DNA of 64,000 bases from Pseudarthrobacter sp. L1SW (GTDB taxonomy: Bacteria; Actinomycetota; Actinomycetes; Actinomycetales; Micrococcaceae): NCBI RefSeq assembly GCF_020809045.1, contig NZ_CP078079.1, positions 3,596,001 to 3,660,000 on the forward strand, read 5' to 3'. The position numbers and the translations under genes were made by a program. The stretch's first letter is position 1, and each line of letters begins with the position of its first letter. The notes under the pieces are model-generated. The model searched no databases and had not been told where the DNA came from. It was given only the letters and a program-made list of their open reading frames with translations. This document shows positions 35,581-44,489 of the stretch, in pieces.

Positions 35581-36480
35581 TCAGTCGGCCCCCGGCAGGC
35601 ACACCTCAACGAGGCCGCCGCTCACGCGCGTTTCGAACAGCGGCTGCCTTGCCGTTGCGGGACCGGCAAGCACTTCTCCTGTTCGCAGCGAGAAGGTGCT
35701 TCCATGCCATGGGCAGACGACGCAAGCGTCACCGCCGGCAGCGGCCCCGCCCTGAAGCCTGCCGCCCTTCAGCTTGCCTTCGTGAAGCGGCCCGGAGAGG
35801 TGGCTGCACACGTCGGACAGCACGCGGACATCGTCCGCCTCCCGGTAAACAAGCAGCGGAATCTCGGCAACAACAATCTTGTGGAGCTTTCCCTCGGGCA
35901 GTTCCGCCAGCGGCCCCAAGGGCTGCCATCCACTCGGGAAACGGTGCGGGAGGTCCTCACTGTGGTTTACTCCGGACGCCTGCCGGTAAGTGAGGTGGCC
36001 GCCCAGGAAACCGCCGGCACCCACTACGGCAAGGCCAAGGTACGCCAGCACCTTGCCGCTTCCCCTGCCTCCCTGTGCACGTGCCACCAGGGAGGCAACA
36101 TAGAGGCTCGTTGCCGTGATGTTGGCAGCAGCGTGGACCAGCCCAACCCGCTGCTGCTGGCTGTGCAGCTGCGACCAGTCAGTAAACCCCGCGACGGCCG
36201 AAGGCACGGCCGTGCCCGCCCCCACCCCGATCAGGACCGCGGCAGCCCGGTCATTACCGGGGAATGCATCCAGTACGGCGGCCGATATCCACGCCCCGAG
36301 CGGCACCTGGACCGCCAGCGGATGCACCGGGTGCCCAATCGGAACCCCATGGAGGACGTCGCGCGCCCACTTCGGGCCGATAACCCGCTTCACCACTTTT
36401 CGGACCTTCTTGGCCACGGGATCCAGCCATTCGGCATCCTCCAGGCGGGTAACAAGTTCCAGTGCAGGCAGCGGCTTCAT
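35581..36480 (-). CDS. DUF2231 membrane domain fused to a Rieske [2Fe-2S] domain
   Basis: A 299-residue protein. Residues 45-175 are a four-helix DUF2231 membrane domain (HGVPIGHPVHPLAVQVPLGA, TDWSQLHSQQQRVGLVHA). The C-terminal Rieske domain binds a [2Fe-2S] cluster through CSHLSGPLHEG and CVVCPWHGSTFSL (Cys-x-His and Cys-x2-His). This is a membrane-tethered Rieske ferredoxin; the redox partner is not adjacent. ATG 36480 is the first start of the frame. The family occurs in actinobacteria and proteobacteria. Confidence 0.88.
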   Translation of the reverse strand: MKPLPALELVTRLEDAEWLDPVAKKVRKVVKRVIGPKWARDVLHGVPIGHPVHPLAVQVPLGAWISAAVLDAFPGNDRAAAVLIGVGAGTAVPSAVAGFTDWSQLHSQQQRVGLVHAAANITATSLYVASLVARAQGGRGSGKVLAYLGLAVVGAGGFLGGHLTYRQASGVNHSEDLPHRFPSGWQPLGPLAELPEGKLHKIVVAEIPLLVYREADDVRVLSDVCSHLSGPLHEGKLKGGRLQGGAAAGGDACVVCPWHGSTFSLRTGEVLAGPATARQPLFETRVSGGLVEVCLPGAD

Positions 36481-36558
36481 GCGTCTTCCTTACCCCATTG
36501 CTCCGTGTCGAGTCGTTGCCGGGAAGCTTACTTGCTGGAGCAGGCGGGGCACAGGGTC

Positions 36559-36858
36559 TCAGCGCAAGGGCGAACCCAGCACCGTGAACGGGTGGCCGCC
36601 CATTTCGCCGGAAAGCAGGGGCATGGCCTCAGTTATCGCAGCCTGTACGCTGTCCAGTCCCAGCGAAGCCCGGTGGGCCTCCGGTGATTCCCACAGTTCA
36701 CACACGAATACCGTGTCCGGCGCGGCATCGTTGATGCCCACTTCGTAGAGCAGGCAGCCTGCCTCCTTCAGCCCGGCCATGGGCCGGACCAGGATGCCGA
36801 CGACGGCGTCGCGCTGGCCGGGTTTGGTCTCAAGAGTCCCCACATTCGCAAAGGTCAT
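36559..36858 (-). CDS. Antibiotic-biosynthesis-monooxygenase-domain protein (YgiN-like)
   Basis: A 99-residue ferredoxin-like-fold ABM protein. FANVGTLETKPGQRDAVVGI, LYEVGINDAAPDTVFVCELW and ESPEAHRASLGLDSVQAAI match the quinol-monooxygenase YgiN group. It may oxidise small quinols or remove reactive electrophiles. It lies next to the Rieske-DUF2231 gene on the same strand but is separated by 78 bases, so a functional link is only a guess. Confidence 0.85.
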   Translation of the reverse strand: MTFANVGTLETKPGQRDAVVGILVRPMAGLKEAGCLLYEVGINDAAPDTVFVCELWESPEAHRASLGLDSVQAAITEAMPLLSGEMGGHPFTVLGSPLR

Positions 36859-36915
36859 AGGGACAGTGTGCAGGACGGGAACGGCAGAGGCGACGGTGAC
36901 GATGGAGACCGCAGG

Positions 36916-38352
36916 CTACCGCGCCGCTGCAGGGGAAGCTGCCACGGGTGAAGTTTCCGCCGAAGGTGACGGTTCGATCCCAGCCGCCGTAACTTGGCCG
37001 TCCGGCACGGGGGTGCTGCCCGGCTCCGTCCCCTCCGCCGTCGTCGTGTCACCGGCAAAGGCGCGGAGCATGGCAGCGTGGTCGAACTGGCCCTCCCACT
37101 TAGCCACCACAAAAGTGGCCACGCAGTTCCCCAGCAGGTTCACCACCACGCGCATGGAGTCCATCAAGCGGTCCGCGCCAAGGAGGAGGGCCACGCCGGC
37201 CACCGGGAAGATCCCCAGCGCACCGGCGGTGGCGGAGAGCGCCAGGAACGCCGAACCGGGTACGCCGGCCATGCCTTTCGAGGTGAGCATGAGGACCCCA
37301 AGGGCGGCAAGTTGCTGGCCCAGGTCCAGGTTGTACCCGAAGGCCTGCGCCAGGAACAGGAGCGAGATGGACAGGTACAGCGCGGCACCGTCCAGGTTGA
37401 AGGAGTAGCCGGTGGGGATCACCAGGCCGGTGGTGGCACGGGAACAGCCGGCATTGGTCAGCTTGGTCATGATGCGCGGCAGCACGGATTCCGTGGAGGC
37501 GGTGCCCAGGGCCAGGACGAACTCTTCGCGCGTGTACTTCACGAACTGCCACAGCGGCACGCGCGGGTAGACCCATGCCACCACGAACAGCAGGCCGATG
37601 AACACCAGCGCTGCACCGTAGCAGGCAGCGATCAGCAGGGCGTAGGTGCCCAGCGAACCAAGACCGTACTGGCCAATGATGAATGCCATTGCGCCGAAGG
37701 CACCCACCGGAGCCACGCGCATCACCCAGCCCATGATCTTGAAGAACAGTTCCAGCACGGTTTCCATCAGGGTGAGCACGGGGAGGCAGCGTTCACGCCC
37801 GACGACGACGATCGCCGCGCCGAAGAACACTGCGAAGCACAGGACCTGCAGCAGGTTGTTGCTGGCAAAGGCGCCCACCACGCTGGTAGGGATGATCCCA
37901 AGGAGGAACGCGCCGGCATCCTTGGGCGGGGCGGTGGCGGTTTTCGCGTTGAGGGCGTCCTGGGAGAGCGACGCCGGATCGATGTTCAGTCCCGCGCCCG
38001 GTTGGAAAAGATTCCCCACCACGAGGCCGAAGACCAAGGCGAAGAGCGTGGCACCCGTGAAGTAGGCCAGTGCCTTCACTCCGACGCGGCCAACGGCCTT
38101 GACGTCGCTGACAGCGGCGATGCCCGTGACGATCACCAGGAAGATCAGCGGCGCGATGATCATCTTGATCAGTTGGATGAAGCCGTCACCCAAGGGGCGG
38201 AGGGCTGCGCCGATGCCGGGCCAGAAATGGCCGATCAGAACCCCCGCAACGACTGCTGCCAGGATCTGGATGAAAAGGGACTTGTAGAGCGGCTTCCTGG
38301 GTGCCCCGGTGTGTGGTTGCGGGGAGGGAGCTCGGTTGGCGGTGATGTTCAT
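36916..38352 (-). CDS. Dicarboxylate/amino-acid:cation symporter (DAACS family, DctA/GltP-like)
   Basis: A 478-residue symporter. FIQLIKMIIAPLIFLVIVTG, LALGTASTESVLPRIMTKL and IPTGYSFNLDGAALYLSISL are diagnostic of the DAACS family. The NLDG motif and the TASTE hairpin support cation-coupled C4-dicarboxylate or acidic amino acid uptake. A Pro/Thr/Ala-rich C-terminal tail of about 50 residues is unusual in length. A box ATCCGTAATGCGGAA 91 bases upstream resembles those before hyi and uraD, hinting at joint control with ureide catabolism. Confidence 0.9.
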   Translation of the reverse strand: MNITANRAPSPQPHTGAPRKPLYKSLFIQILAAVVAGVLIGHFWPGIGAALRPLGDGFIQLIKMIIAPLIFLVIVTGIAAVSDVKAVGRVGVKALAYFTGATLFALVFGLVVGNLFQPGAGLNIDPASLSQDALNAKTATAPPKDAGAFLLGIIPTSVVGAFASNNLLQVLCFAVFFGAAIVVVGRERCLPVLTLMETVLELFFKIMGWVMRVAPVGAFGAMAFIIGQYGLGSLGTYALLIAACYGAALVFIGLLFVVAWVYPRVPLWQFVKYTREEFVLALGTASTESVLPRIMTKLTNAGCSRATTGLVIPTGYSFNLDGAALYLSISLLFLAQAFGYNLDLGQQLAALGVLMLTSKGMAGVPGSAFLALSATAGALGIFPVAGVALLLGADRLMDSMRVVVNLLGNCVATFVVAKWEGQFDHAAMLRAFAGDTTTAEGTEPGSTPVPDGQVTAAGIEPSPSAETSPVAASPAAAR

Positions 38353-38427
38353 GCCAGGCCTGTTCGTTTGGGGACGGACGACAACAAGGGATGCCGCAGG
38401 GTCACGAGCAACGCTAGGGAGCCCATG

Positions 38428-38457
38428 TTTCCGGAAAGATAAATCCGTAATGCGGAA
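38428..38457. promoter_or_regulatory. Two dyads in the dctA-like/amidase divergent region, one matching the ureide-gene boxes
   Basis: TTTCCGGAAA (38428-38437) is a perfect palindrome. ATCCGTAATGCGGAA (38443-38457) matches TTCCATGATGCGGAA at 56017 in 12 of 15 positions. The 240-bp region separates the minus-strand symporter from the plus-strand amidase operon. Confidence 0.5.
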
Positions 38458-38592
38458 TCATTAAGCCGACGGAGGCCGGCGGTGCGAAATGAGCCGGCAA
38501 CTTATGTGACATGACAGCGCCACAGGCGGGTGACAGTATCCCCTTGTCTCAGCTGCACGGGCTGCATGCCAGCCCCGTAGAAAAGGAGCATC

Positions 38593-38898
38593 ATGCCCCT
38601 CACTCCCCCCACCGACGCCGAACTGGACACGATGATCAGGGCCCGCCTCGCCTCGCTCGGCATCGACCTGAACCAACTCCCGCCCGGAACCACCAGCGAT
38701 CCGGAGACGGGAAGCCCCGGACAGGCATCAGTGCTGGCCAGCCTGCGCAGCTTCATGCGCACCACGGTCGCCGAACTCAGCGCCTACCAACTGCCTTTCG
38801 CTGGCCCGGCAGGCAATGCGGACCCCGCGCTCTTGTCACAGCAGGCCGCCCCTCCCGCCCTGTACCCCTCGATCGACACTGCACGGAGGACGGCATGA
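38593..38898 (+). CDS. Small protein upstream of the amidase, possible AtzG-like partner
   Basis: A 101-residue protein beginning MPLTPPTDAELDTMIRARLA, with two predicted amphipathic helices and a Pro/Ala-rich tail. ATG 38593 has AAAAGGAG upstream. It ends inside the ATGA that starts the amidase gene, so the two are translationally coupled. Small helical AtzG/DUF4089 proteins that partner with amidases are encoded in the same position, but similarity here is from size and context only. Confidence 0.65.
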   Translation: MPLTPPTDAELDTMIRARLASLGIDLNQLPPGTTSDPETGSPGQASVLASLRSFMRTTVAELSAYQLPFAGPAGNADPALLSQQAAPPALYPSIDTARRTA

Positions 38899-40592
38899 AC
38901 CCGGTGGGAAAGCTGGAGAACCAGCCCCTGGACCGCACCATCGACCGCCGGTCGTTCGTCAACAGGTTCGCCGTGTTGGCCGCGGCCACCTCACTCGGCG
39001 CGGCGGCGCTTCCCGCAGTTGCCCACGCAGCGCCGTCGTCCGCGGTGCCCGCCGGCATCAACCCGGATGCCTACGGCGACGTCCGGCCCGAGGCCCTGGC
39101 CGATATCACCGAGCTGACCATCTCGGAAGCGGCAAGCCTCATCCGGCAGGGCCGGCTCAGCGCAGAACTGCTGGTGGAGGCCTATCTGGACCGGATCGGC
39201 GCCTTTGATGCGAGCTACCAGGCGTTCAACCTCGTCGCCGCGGACGACGCCCTGGCCAGCGCCCGAGCCTTGGCCGGCGCGGCGTACAAGGGTCCCCTGC
39301 ATGGCATTCCCCTCGCCATCAAGGACAACTACTACACCCGTGCCTATCCCACAACGGCCAACTCCTACATCTTCAAGGACTTCGTTCCGCCTTTTGACGC
39401 GACGGCGGTCTCGAGGCTGGCAGGGGCCGGCGGCATCGTCCTTGGCAAGACCCAGATGGGGCCGCTCGCCACCACCCGGGCCACCACGCCGGACGGCCGC
39501 GTCACCACGGTCAATGCGTGGACACCCGGGAACCCGCAGACGAATCCCGGCGGTTCCTCGTCCGGTTCAGCCACGGCAGTGGCCGCACGGATGGCAGCCT
39601 CCAGTGTCGGAACGCAAACAGGCGGCTCCATCACCGCGCCTTCCAACGCCCAGAACCTCACCGGGCTCAAGCCGACCATGGGCCGGGTTTCGTTGTACGG
39701 CATCATCCCCCTGAGCTACACCCGCGACCACCCTGGGCCCCTTGCCAGGGACGCAAAGGACGCCGCCATCATGCTGACCGCCATGGCGGGCGAGGACCCC
39801 AACGACCCGCGGACACTGGGGCTTCCGCCGGTTCCGGACCTGGTCCAGGCCGCCACCCCGGTGAGGCGCGGCAACAAGGTGACCATGCGCTGGGGTACCC
39901 GCGTGGGCGTCATCCCGGACTTCACCGCCGGGTCCTCGGAAACCGCGGCCGCACGGAAGGCCTTCCTGGACAAGCTCGCCGGGATTGAGGGCATCCAGGT
40001 GGTTGACGTGCGGCTGCCGGAGGACTGGGACACCCTCACCAGCACGGCCTTCAACAATGTCCGGCTGCCCGAACGCAGCGAGCCCTTCCTGCCGGTGCTG
40101 CGCAAGGACCTGCGCAGCTTCGGGGTCTCCGTCACCGGCTGGCTCCAGGGTTCCATGCTCGGGGCCAACGAGTACGTGCTGGGCCAGCGTGCCAAGGTCC
40201 TCCTGCTCGAACGCGTATTGAACGACCTCTTCGAGCAGTGCGACGTTGTGCTGCAGACCAGCCCCAACCCGTTTGACGCCATCGGCCTGCCGGAACTCGC
40301 CCTGCCCATCGGCTTCGACTCCGCGGGCGTTCCCATCGGCACCATCCTGGGCGGCCAGCCCTTCGCCGAAGACCGGCTTCTTGCCGTAGCTGCGGCCTAC
40401 CAGGCCGTGACGGACTGGCACCTGCGGCGCCCGGCCAACCCTGCCGGCGAATCCCCCGAGGCAATCTCCGTTGATCCGTCCAAGTCCCGGAAGCCCTTCA
40501 GCAAGAGCGCCCGGGGCAAGGTGGCGGCTTCGCCGGTCCCGCCGGGCCGGGGCCGCCTCGAGGCGCACGAGGTTGCCGAGCTGTCCCAGTAG
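38895..40592 (+). CDS. Tat-exported amidase-signature-family hydrolase
   Basis: A 565-residue amidase. The N-terminus has a twin-arginine signal (DRRSFVNRFAVLAAATSLGA, then LPAVAHA before cleavage). The Ser-cisSer-Lys triad is visible: lysine in GIPLAIKDNYYT, cis-serine in TNPGGSSSGSATAV and nucleophile in TQTGGSITAPS. Export is a less common setting for the family, so it probably hydrolyses an amide outside the membrane. ATG 38895 overlaps the stop of the small upstream gene. Substrate unknown. Confidence 0.9.
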   Translation: MNPVGKLENQPLDRTIDRRSFVNRFAVLAAATSLGAAALPAVAHAAPSSAVPAGINPDAYGDVRPEALADITELTISEAASLIRQGRLSAELLVEAYLDRIGAFDASYQAFNLVAADDALASARALAGAAYKGPLHGIPLAIKDNYYTRAYPTTANSYIFKDFVPPFDATAVSRLAGAGGIVLGKTQMGPLATTRATTPDGRVTTVNAWTPGNPQTNPGGSSSGSATAVAARMAASSVGTQTGGSITAPSNAQNLTGLKPTMGRVSLYGIIPLSYTRDHPGPLARDAKDAAIMLTAMAGEDPNDPRTLGLPPVPDLVQAATPVRRGNKVTMRWGTRVGVIPDFTAGSSETAAARKAFLDKLAGIEGIQVVDVRLPEDWDTLTSTAFNNVRLPERSEPFLPVLRKDLRSFGVSVTGWLQGSMLGANEYVLGQRAKVLLLERVLNDLFEQCDVVLQTSPNPFDAIGLPELALPIGFDSAGVPIGTILGGQPFAEDRLLAVAAAYQAVTDWHLRRPANPAGESPEAISVDPSKSRKPFSKSARGKVAASPVPPGRGRLEAHEVAELSQ

Positions 40593-40610
40593 CCGGTCCC
40601 CCCAAGCCCT

Positions 40611-40641
40611 CGGTCCGCCCCCTCCCCAAGCGGGCGGACCG
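40611..40641. terminator. Hairpin between the amidase and the double Lrp regulator
   Basis: CGGTCCGCCC (40611-40620) pairs perfectly with GGGCGGACCG (40632-40641) across an 11-base loop between convergent genes. Confidence 0.6.
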
Positions 40642-40654
40642 GGACGTCCCCGTT

Positions 40655-41686
40655 TCAGTCCGCAGCCGGCAGCCCTTCGGCCTGCACCACCACAGCACCG
40701 CTCGACGTCGTGTCCTCCCTAAGCATCCAGCCCACCCGCTTCACCGTTCGCAGCATCACAACGCTCTCCACCAGTTCGATGTCCGGGACCTTCTGCTGCA
40801 GCGCCAGCTCGGCGTTCATAACATCCGCCAGGGACTGCAGCCACATGATGATCACGAAATTGGTGGGGCCGGTGGTGGAAGCGCTGAGCCGGACATTGCT
40901 GATGGTGCGGATTTCGGCGGCGGCAGCCTCATGCCGGCCCGCCGGAACATTCGCGAACCACTGGCAGGTCACCGGGTAGGAGGAGTAGGCCTGCGCGATT
41001 TCGCACCGGAACAGCAGGATGCCGCTGGCCAGCACCCGATTCAGCTGCCGCTGCACCGTCGCCGGATGGCGTCCCAGCCCCCGCGCGATGTCCGCCGCGG
41101 TGGCGCGTCCGTCCCGTGCCAGGTACGGCAGCAAGTCCAGGTGGCTGGCCGGCAGTTCCCCCTGTGGGCCGGGCCGCCGCGCCGCCGTACCGGCCGAGGC
41201 GCCAAGGGTCCTCAGCGCTGCCAGCTGGGATCGGTCCAGGACGTTCAGGCGCCACTCATCCGCGCTCGTGTGCAGGCGTGTGCACAGCGCCGTCTGGTAT
41301 TTGGTGAGCCCCTCGACGGTCTTCAGCCTGGAAACCACCCGGCTGCTGAACTCGTCCAGTGATTTCGTGATGACAGTCAACATCAGGTCCCGGTTGCTGG
41401 CCGCCTCCTCCACGGTGACGATCTCCGGGACGGCGGCCAGTTGCGCCGTGACATGGTCGCGCAGGTGCATCTCGCAGTCCACGGCAACGAACGCGAGGAG
41501 CATCTGCTGGGGATCCCCCACCAGGTGCGCCGTGACCCACGCGGCCCCGGTTGATGCCAGCCGCTCCCACCGGCCGGCCAGCGTGGTGGCATGGACGCCC
41601 AGCACCTTTGACGCATCTGCCCAGCCCAGCCTCGGAGACGACTGCAGGACCTGGATGAGCGCCAGGTCCTCTTCGCTGAGTTCCAC
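40655..41686 (-). CDS. Double-length Lrp/AsnC-family regulator
   Basis: A 343-residue protein made of two consecutive Lrp modules. The first HTH (SEEDLALIQVLQSSPRLGWA, KVLGVHATTLAGRWERL) is followed by a RAM-like domain; a second HTH (SHLDLLPYLARDGRATAADI, RGLGRHPATVQRQLNRV) and second RAM domain follow from about residue 185. GTG 41686 has GGGAGG 6 bases upstream; earlier GTG 41710 overlaps that site. It is divergent from the M20 amidohydrolase and MHS transporter genes and is their likely regulator. Confidence 0.88.
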   Translation of the reverse strand: MELSEEDLALIQVLQSSPRLGWADASKVLGVHATTLAGRWERLASTGAAWVTAHLVGDPQQMLLAFVAVDCEMHLRDHVTAQLAAVPEIVTVEEAASNRDLMLTVITKSLDEFSSRVVSRLKTVEGLTKYQTALCTRLHTSADEWRLNVLDRSQLAALRTLGASAGTAARRPGPQGELPASHLDLLPYLARDGRATAADIARGLGRHPATVQRQLNRVLASGILLFRCEIAQAYSSYPVTCQWFANVPAGRHEAAAAEIRTISNVRLSASTTGPTNFVIIMWLQSLADVMNAELALQQKVPDIELVESVVMLRTVKRVGWMLREDTTSSGAVVVQAEGLPAAD

Positions 41687-41733
41687 TGGTGCCCTCCCTT
41701 TCGCCTGCACGAATCCTGCCTAACCAGCGCGCT

Positions 41734-41786
41734 TCCAGAATATTTCCAGCGCTTTCGCTGCATGTGAACTGCGCCACTCCAGAATA
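41734..41786. promoter_or_regulatory. Direct repeats TCCAGAATA, candidate sites of the double Lrp regulator
   Basis: TCCAGAATA occurs at 41734-41742 and again at 41778-41786, 44 bases or about four helical turns apart. The first is part of the near-palindrome CCAGAATATTTCCAG, an AT-centred dyad of Lrp type. The region separates the regulator from the amidohydrolase gene. Confidence 0.5.
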
Positions 41787-41823
41787 GTCGACAGACCCGG
41801 AACACCAATCCAAGGAGTAGCCA

Positions 41824-43056
41824 GTGCCCGTTACAGAAGATGCCCAGGAACTGCAGGGGGAGCTCGTCCGCCTCCGCCATGACCTGCACAGGCATCCGGA
41901 AATCGGGCTCCATCTTCCACGGACCCAGGAGAAGGTCCTCCAGGCCCTGGACGGGCTTCCCTTCGAAATCACCCTGGGCAAGGAAACCACCTCCGTCACC
42001 GCGGTGCTTCGCGGCCGTGGCGGCACCGATTCCGGAAACACCACAACCGATCGGCCCGCGGTCCTCCTCCGCGCGGACATGGACGGCCTCCCGGTGCAGG
42101 AAAAGACAGGGGTGGACTACTCATCGCGGGCGGACGGCGCCATGCACGCCTGCGGCCACGACCTGCACACCTCGATGCTCGCCGGGGCCGCCACGCTCCT
42201 CGCCGAGAAGCAGCACCAGCTCCAGGGCGACGTCGTCCTGATGTTCCAGCCCGGCGAAGAAGGCTGCGACGGAGCAAGCTACATGATCCGCGAAGGCGTC
42301 CTGGACGCCGCCGGTCCCCGAGTCCAGGCGGCCTACGGGATGCACGTGTTTTCCTCCCTCGAGCCGCATGGCACCTTTTGCACGAAGCCCGGCGTGATGC
42401 TCAGCGCCTCGGACGGGCTTGAAGTCACGGTACTCGGCGCCGGCGGCCACGGCTCCGCCCCCCACGCGGCAAAGGACCCCGTGACCGTGGCGGCCGAGAT
42501 GGTCACCGCCCTGCAGGTCATGGTGACCCGGCAGTTCAACATGTTCGATCCCGTGGTGCTCTCGGTGGGCGTGCTCCACGCGGGCACCAAGCGGAACGTC
42601 ATTCCCGAAACGGCGCGCATCGAGGCGACGGTCCGGACGTTCTCCGAAGCATCCCGCCTGAGGATGAGGGAGGCCGTGCCGCGCCTGCTCCAGGGCATCG
42701 CGGCCGCGCACGGGGTGGAAGTCCACGTTGACTACCAGGAGGAATACCCCCTCACCATCACCAACGAGGACGAAACTCATACCGCGGAAAAGGTCATTTC
42801 AGGGCTCTTCGGCGAGCGCCGCCTTTCCCGCTGGGCCACTCCCCTGAGCGGCTCCGAGGACTTCTCCCGGGTACTGGCCGAAGTGCCGGGCACCTTCGTC
42901 GGGCTCAGCGCCGTCGCCCCTGGCGGCGATCCGGCCACCTCACCCTTCAACCACTCGCCTTACGCAACGTTCGACGACGGCGTGCTGGCTGACGGGGCAG
43001 CGCTTTACACGGAACTCGCCACCTCGCGCCTGGCGGCGCTTGCAGCGGCGTCCTAG
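41824..43056 (+). CDS. M20-family amidohydrolase (hippurate/N-acyl-amino-acid hydrolase type)
   Basis: A 410-residue metallopeptidase-family amidohydrolase. LVRLRHDLHRHPEIGLHLPR, LLRADMDGLPVQEKTGVDY, AMHACGHDLHTSMLAGAA and FQPGEEGCDGASYMI carry the metal ligands and catalytic glutamate, and ATPLSGSEDFSRVLAEVPG the C-terminal region. GTG 41824 follows AAGGAGT. It would cleave an N-acyl amino acid or similar amide. It forms a catabolic operon with the transporter 62 bases downstream. Confidence 0.9.
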   Translation: MPVTEDAQELQGELVRLRHDLHRHPEIGLHLPRTQEKVLQALDGLPFEITLGKETTSVTAVLRGRGGTDSGNTTTDRPAVLLRADMDGLPVQEKTGVDYSSRADGAMHACGHDLHTSMLAGAATLLAEKQHQLQGDVVLMFQPGEEGCDGASYMIREGVLDAAGPRVQAAYGMHVFSSLEPHGTFCTKPGVMLSASDGLEVTVLGAGGHGSAPHAAKDPVTVAAEMVTALQVMVTRQFNMFDPVVLSVGVLHAGTKRNVIPETARIEATVRTFSEASRLRMREAVPRLLQGIAAAHGVEVHVDYQEEYPLTITNEDETHTAEKVISGLFGERRLSRWATPLSGSEDFSRVLAEVPGTFVGLSAVAPGGDPATSPFNHSPYATFDDGVLADGAALYTELATSRLAALAAAS

Positions 43057-43118
43057 CCGCCGTCGCCATCCCAACCCATCCCCGCCATCCTCTTCACCAC
43101 GATCCTGAGGAAGTAACC

Positions 43119-44408
43119 ATGTCCATGGCAGTAACCAAGCAGCAGACTGGACGCGTGTCCACTGCTAAGACCATCGTCGGAACCGGCATCGGCAACGCCG
43201 TGGAATGGTACGACTGGGCCATCTACGCCACATTCACGCCCTTCATCGCCAGCCAGCTCTTCAGCAAGGCCGACCCGGCGTCGGCGGTGCTGTCCACGTT
43301 GGCGATCTTCGCCGTCGGCTTCGTGGCACGGCCCTTCGGCGGCTTCCTCTTCGGCTGGATCGGCGACAGGGTGGGCCGGAAGACGTCCATGACGCTCGCC
43401 GTCGGGCTCGCCTCCTTGGGCAGCCTGATGATCGGCATCGCGCCCACGTTCGCAAGCATCGGCGCCTGGGCCTCGCTCATGCTGCTGGTGGCCCGCCTGG
43501 TGCAGGGCCTGGCGCACGGCGGTGAGCTGCCGTCGTCGCAAACCTACCTCTCCGAAATGGCACCCAAGGAGCACCGCGGGTTCTGGGCAACGCTGATCTA
43601 CACGTCCGGCACAGTGGGCATCCTGTTCGGCACCCTGCTGGGCGCAGTCCTGAACATGACGCTGACCACCGAGGCCATGAACGCCTGGGGCTGGCGGATT
43701 CCGTTCCTCCTGGGCGCGGCAATGGGCCTCTACGCACTGATCATGCGGTCACGGCTGCACGAGACCGAGGCTTTCGAAGGCGAGTCCACCGCCGAAAAGC
43801 GTGCGCCCATCTGGCCGCAGATTGTCCGCCACCGCAAGCAGGCGCTGCAGGTAGTCGGGCTCACGGTGGGCCTCACGGTGATCTACTACATCTGGGGCGT
43901 CGTGGCACCGAGCTACGCCACCACAGCCCTGAAGATCGACCGCGGCGAGGCGCTGTGGGCAGGCGTGATCGCCAACATCGTGTTCATCGCTGCACTCCCC
44001 TTCTGGGGCAAGCTGTCCGACCGCATCGGACGCAAAAAGGTCCTGTGGTGCGGCGCAATCGGTGGAGGGATACTGCATTTCCCCATGACGTGGCTGCTGA
44101 AGGACTCCGCGTGGCAGCTCGCGGTAAGCATGTCCGTCATGCTGATCTTCATCGCCGCAAGCGCCGCGATTGTTCCGGCCGTTTACGCCGAGCTTTTCCC
44201 CACCTCCATCCGCACGGTGGGCGTGGGCGTGCCGTACTCCATCTGCGTGGCGGCCTTCGGCGGAACGGCCCCGTACTTGCAGCAGTGGCTGGGCACCACC
44301 ATGGGAGTGCCCCAGGTGTTCAACGTGTACGCCGTGGTCCTCCTGGCCATCAGCGCCGCATTCGTCTTCACAATTCCGGAGACAAAGGGCAAGGACCTGA
44401 CCCACTAG
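43119..44408 (+). CDS. MFS transporter, metabolite:H+ symporter (MHS) family
   Basis: A 429-residue 12-helix transporter. GTGIGNAVEWYDWAIYATFT is the MHS signature in helix 1, RPFGGFLFGWIGDRVGRKT the loop 2-3 motif, and FPTSIRTVGVGVPYSI lies in the second half. The family imports organic acids or betaines. It probably brings in the substrate of the preceding amidohydrolase. ATG 43119 is used; an intrinsic terminator follows. Confidence 0.92.
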   Translation: MSMAVTKQQTGRVSTAKTIVGTGIGNAVEWYDWAIYATFTPFIASQLFSKADPASAVLSTLAIFAVGFVARPFGGFLFGWIGDRVGRKTSMTLAVGLASLGSLMIGIAPTFASIGAWASLMLLVARLVQGLAHGGELPSSQTYLSEMAPKEHRGFWATLIYTSGTVGILFGTLLGAVLNMTLTTEAMNAWGWRIPFLLGAAMGLYALIMRSRLHETEAFEGESTAEKRAPIWPQIVRHRKQALQVVGLTVGLTVIYYIWGVVAPSYATTALKIDRGEALWAGVIANIVFIAALPFWGKLSDRIGRKKVLWCGAIGGGILHFPMTWLLKDSAWQLAVSMSVMLIFIAASAAIVPAVYAELFPTSIRTVGVGVPYSICVAAFGGTAPYLQQWLGTTMGVPQVFNVYAVVLLAISAAFVFTIPETKGKDLTH

Positions 44409-44437
44409 GAATCCGGCCGCCTTCCCGGCACACCACC

Positions 44438-44476
44438 AGTCCCCTGCCGCACGCAAGTGCGGCAGGGGACTTTTTT
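44438..44476 (+). terminator. Strong intrinsic terminator
   Basis: AGTCCCCTGCCGCAC (44438-44452) and GTGCGGCAGGGGACT (44457-44471) form a perfect 15-bp stem with a GCAA tetraloop, followed by a run of six T. It closes the amidohydrolase-transporter operon. Confidence 0.95.
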
Positions 44477-44489
44477 GTCCGGTGCTGCC

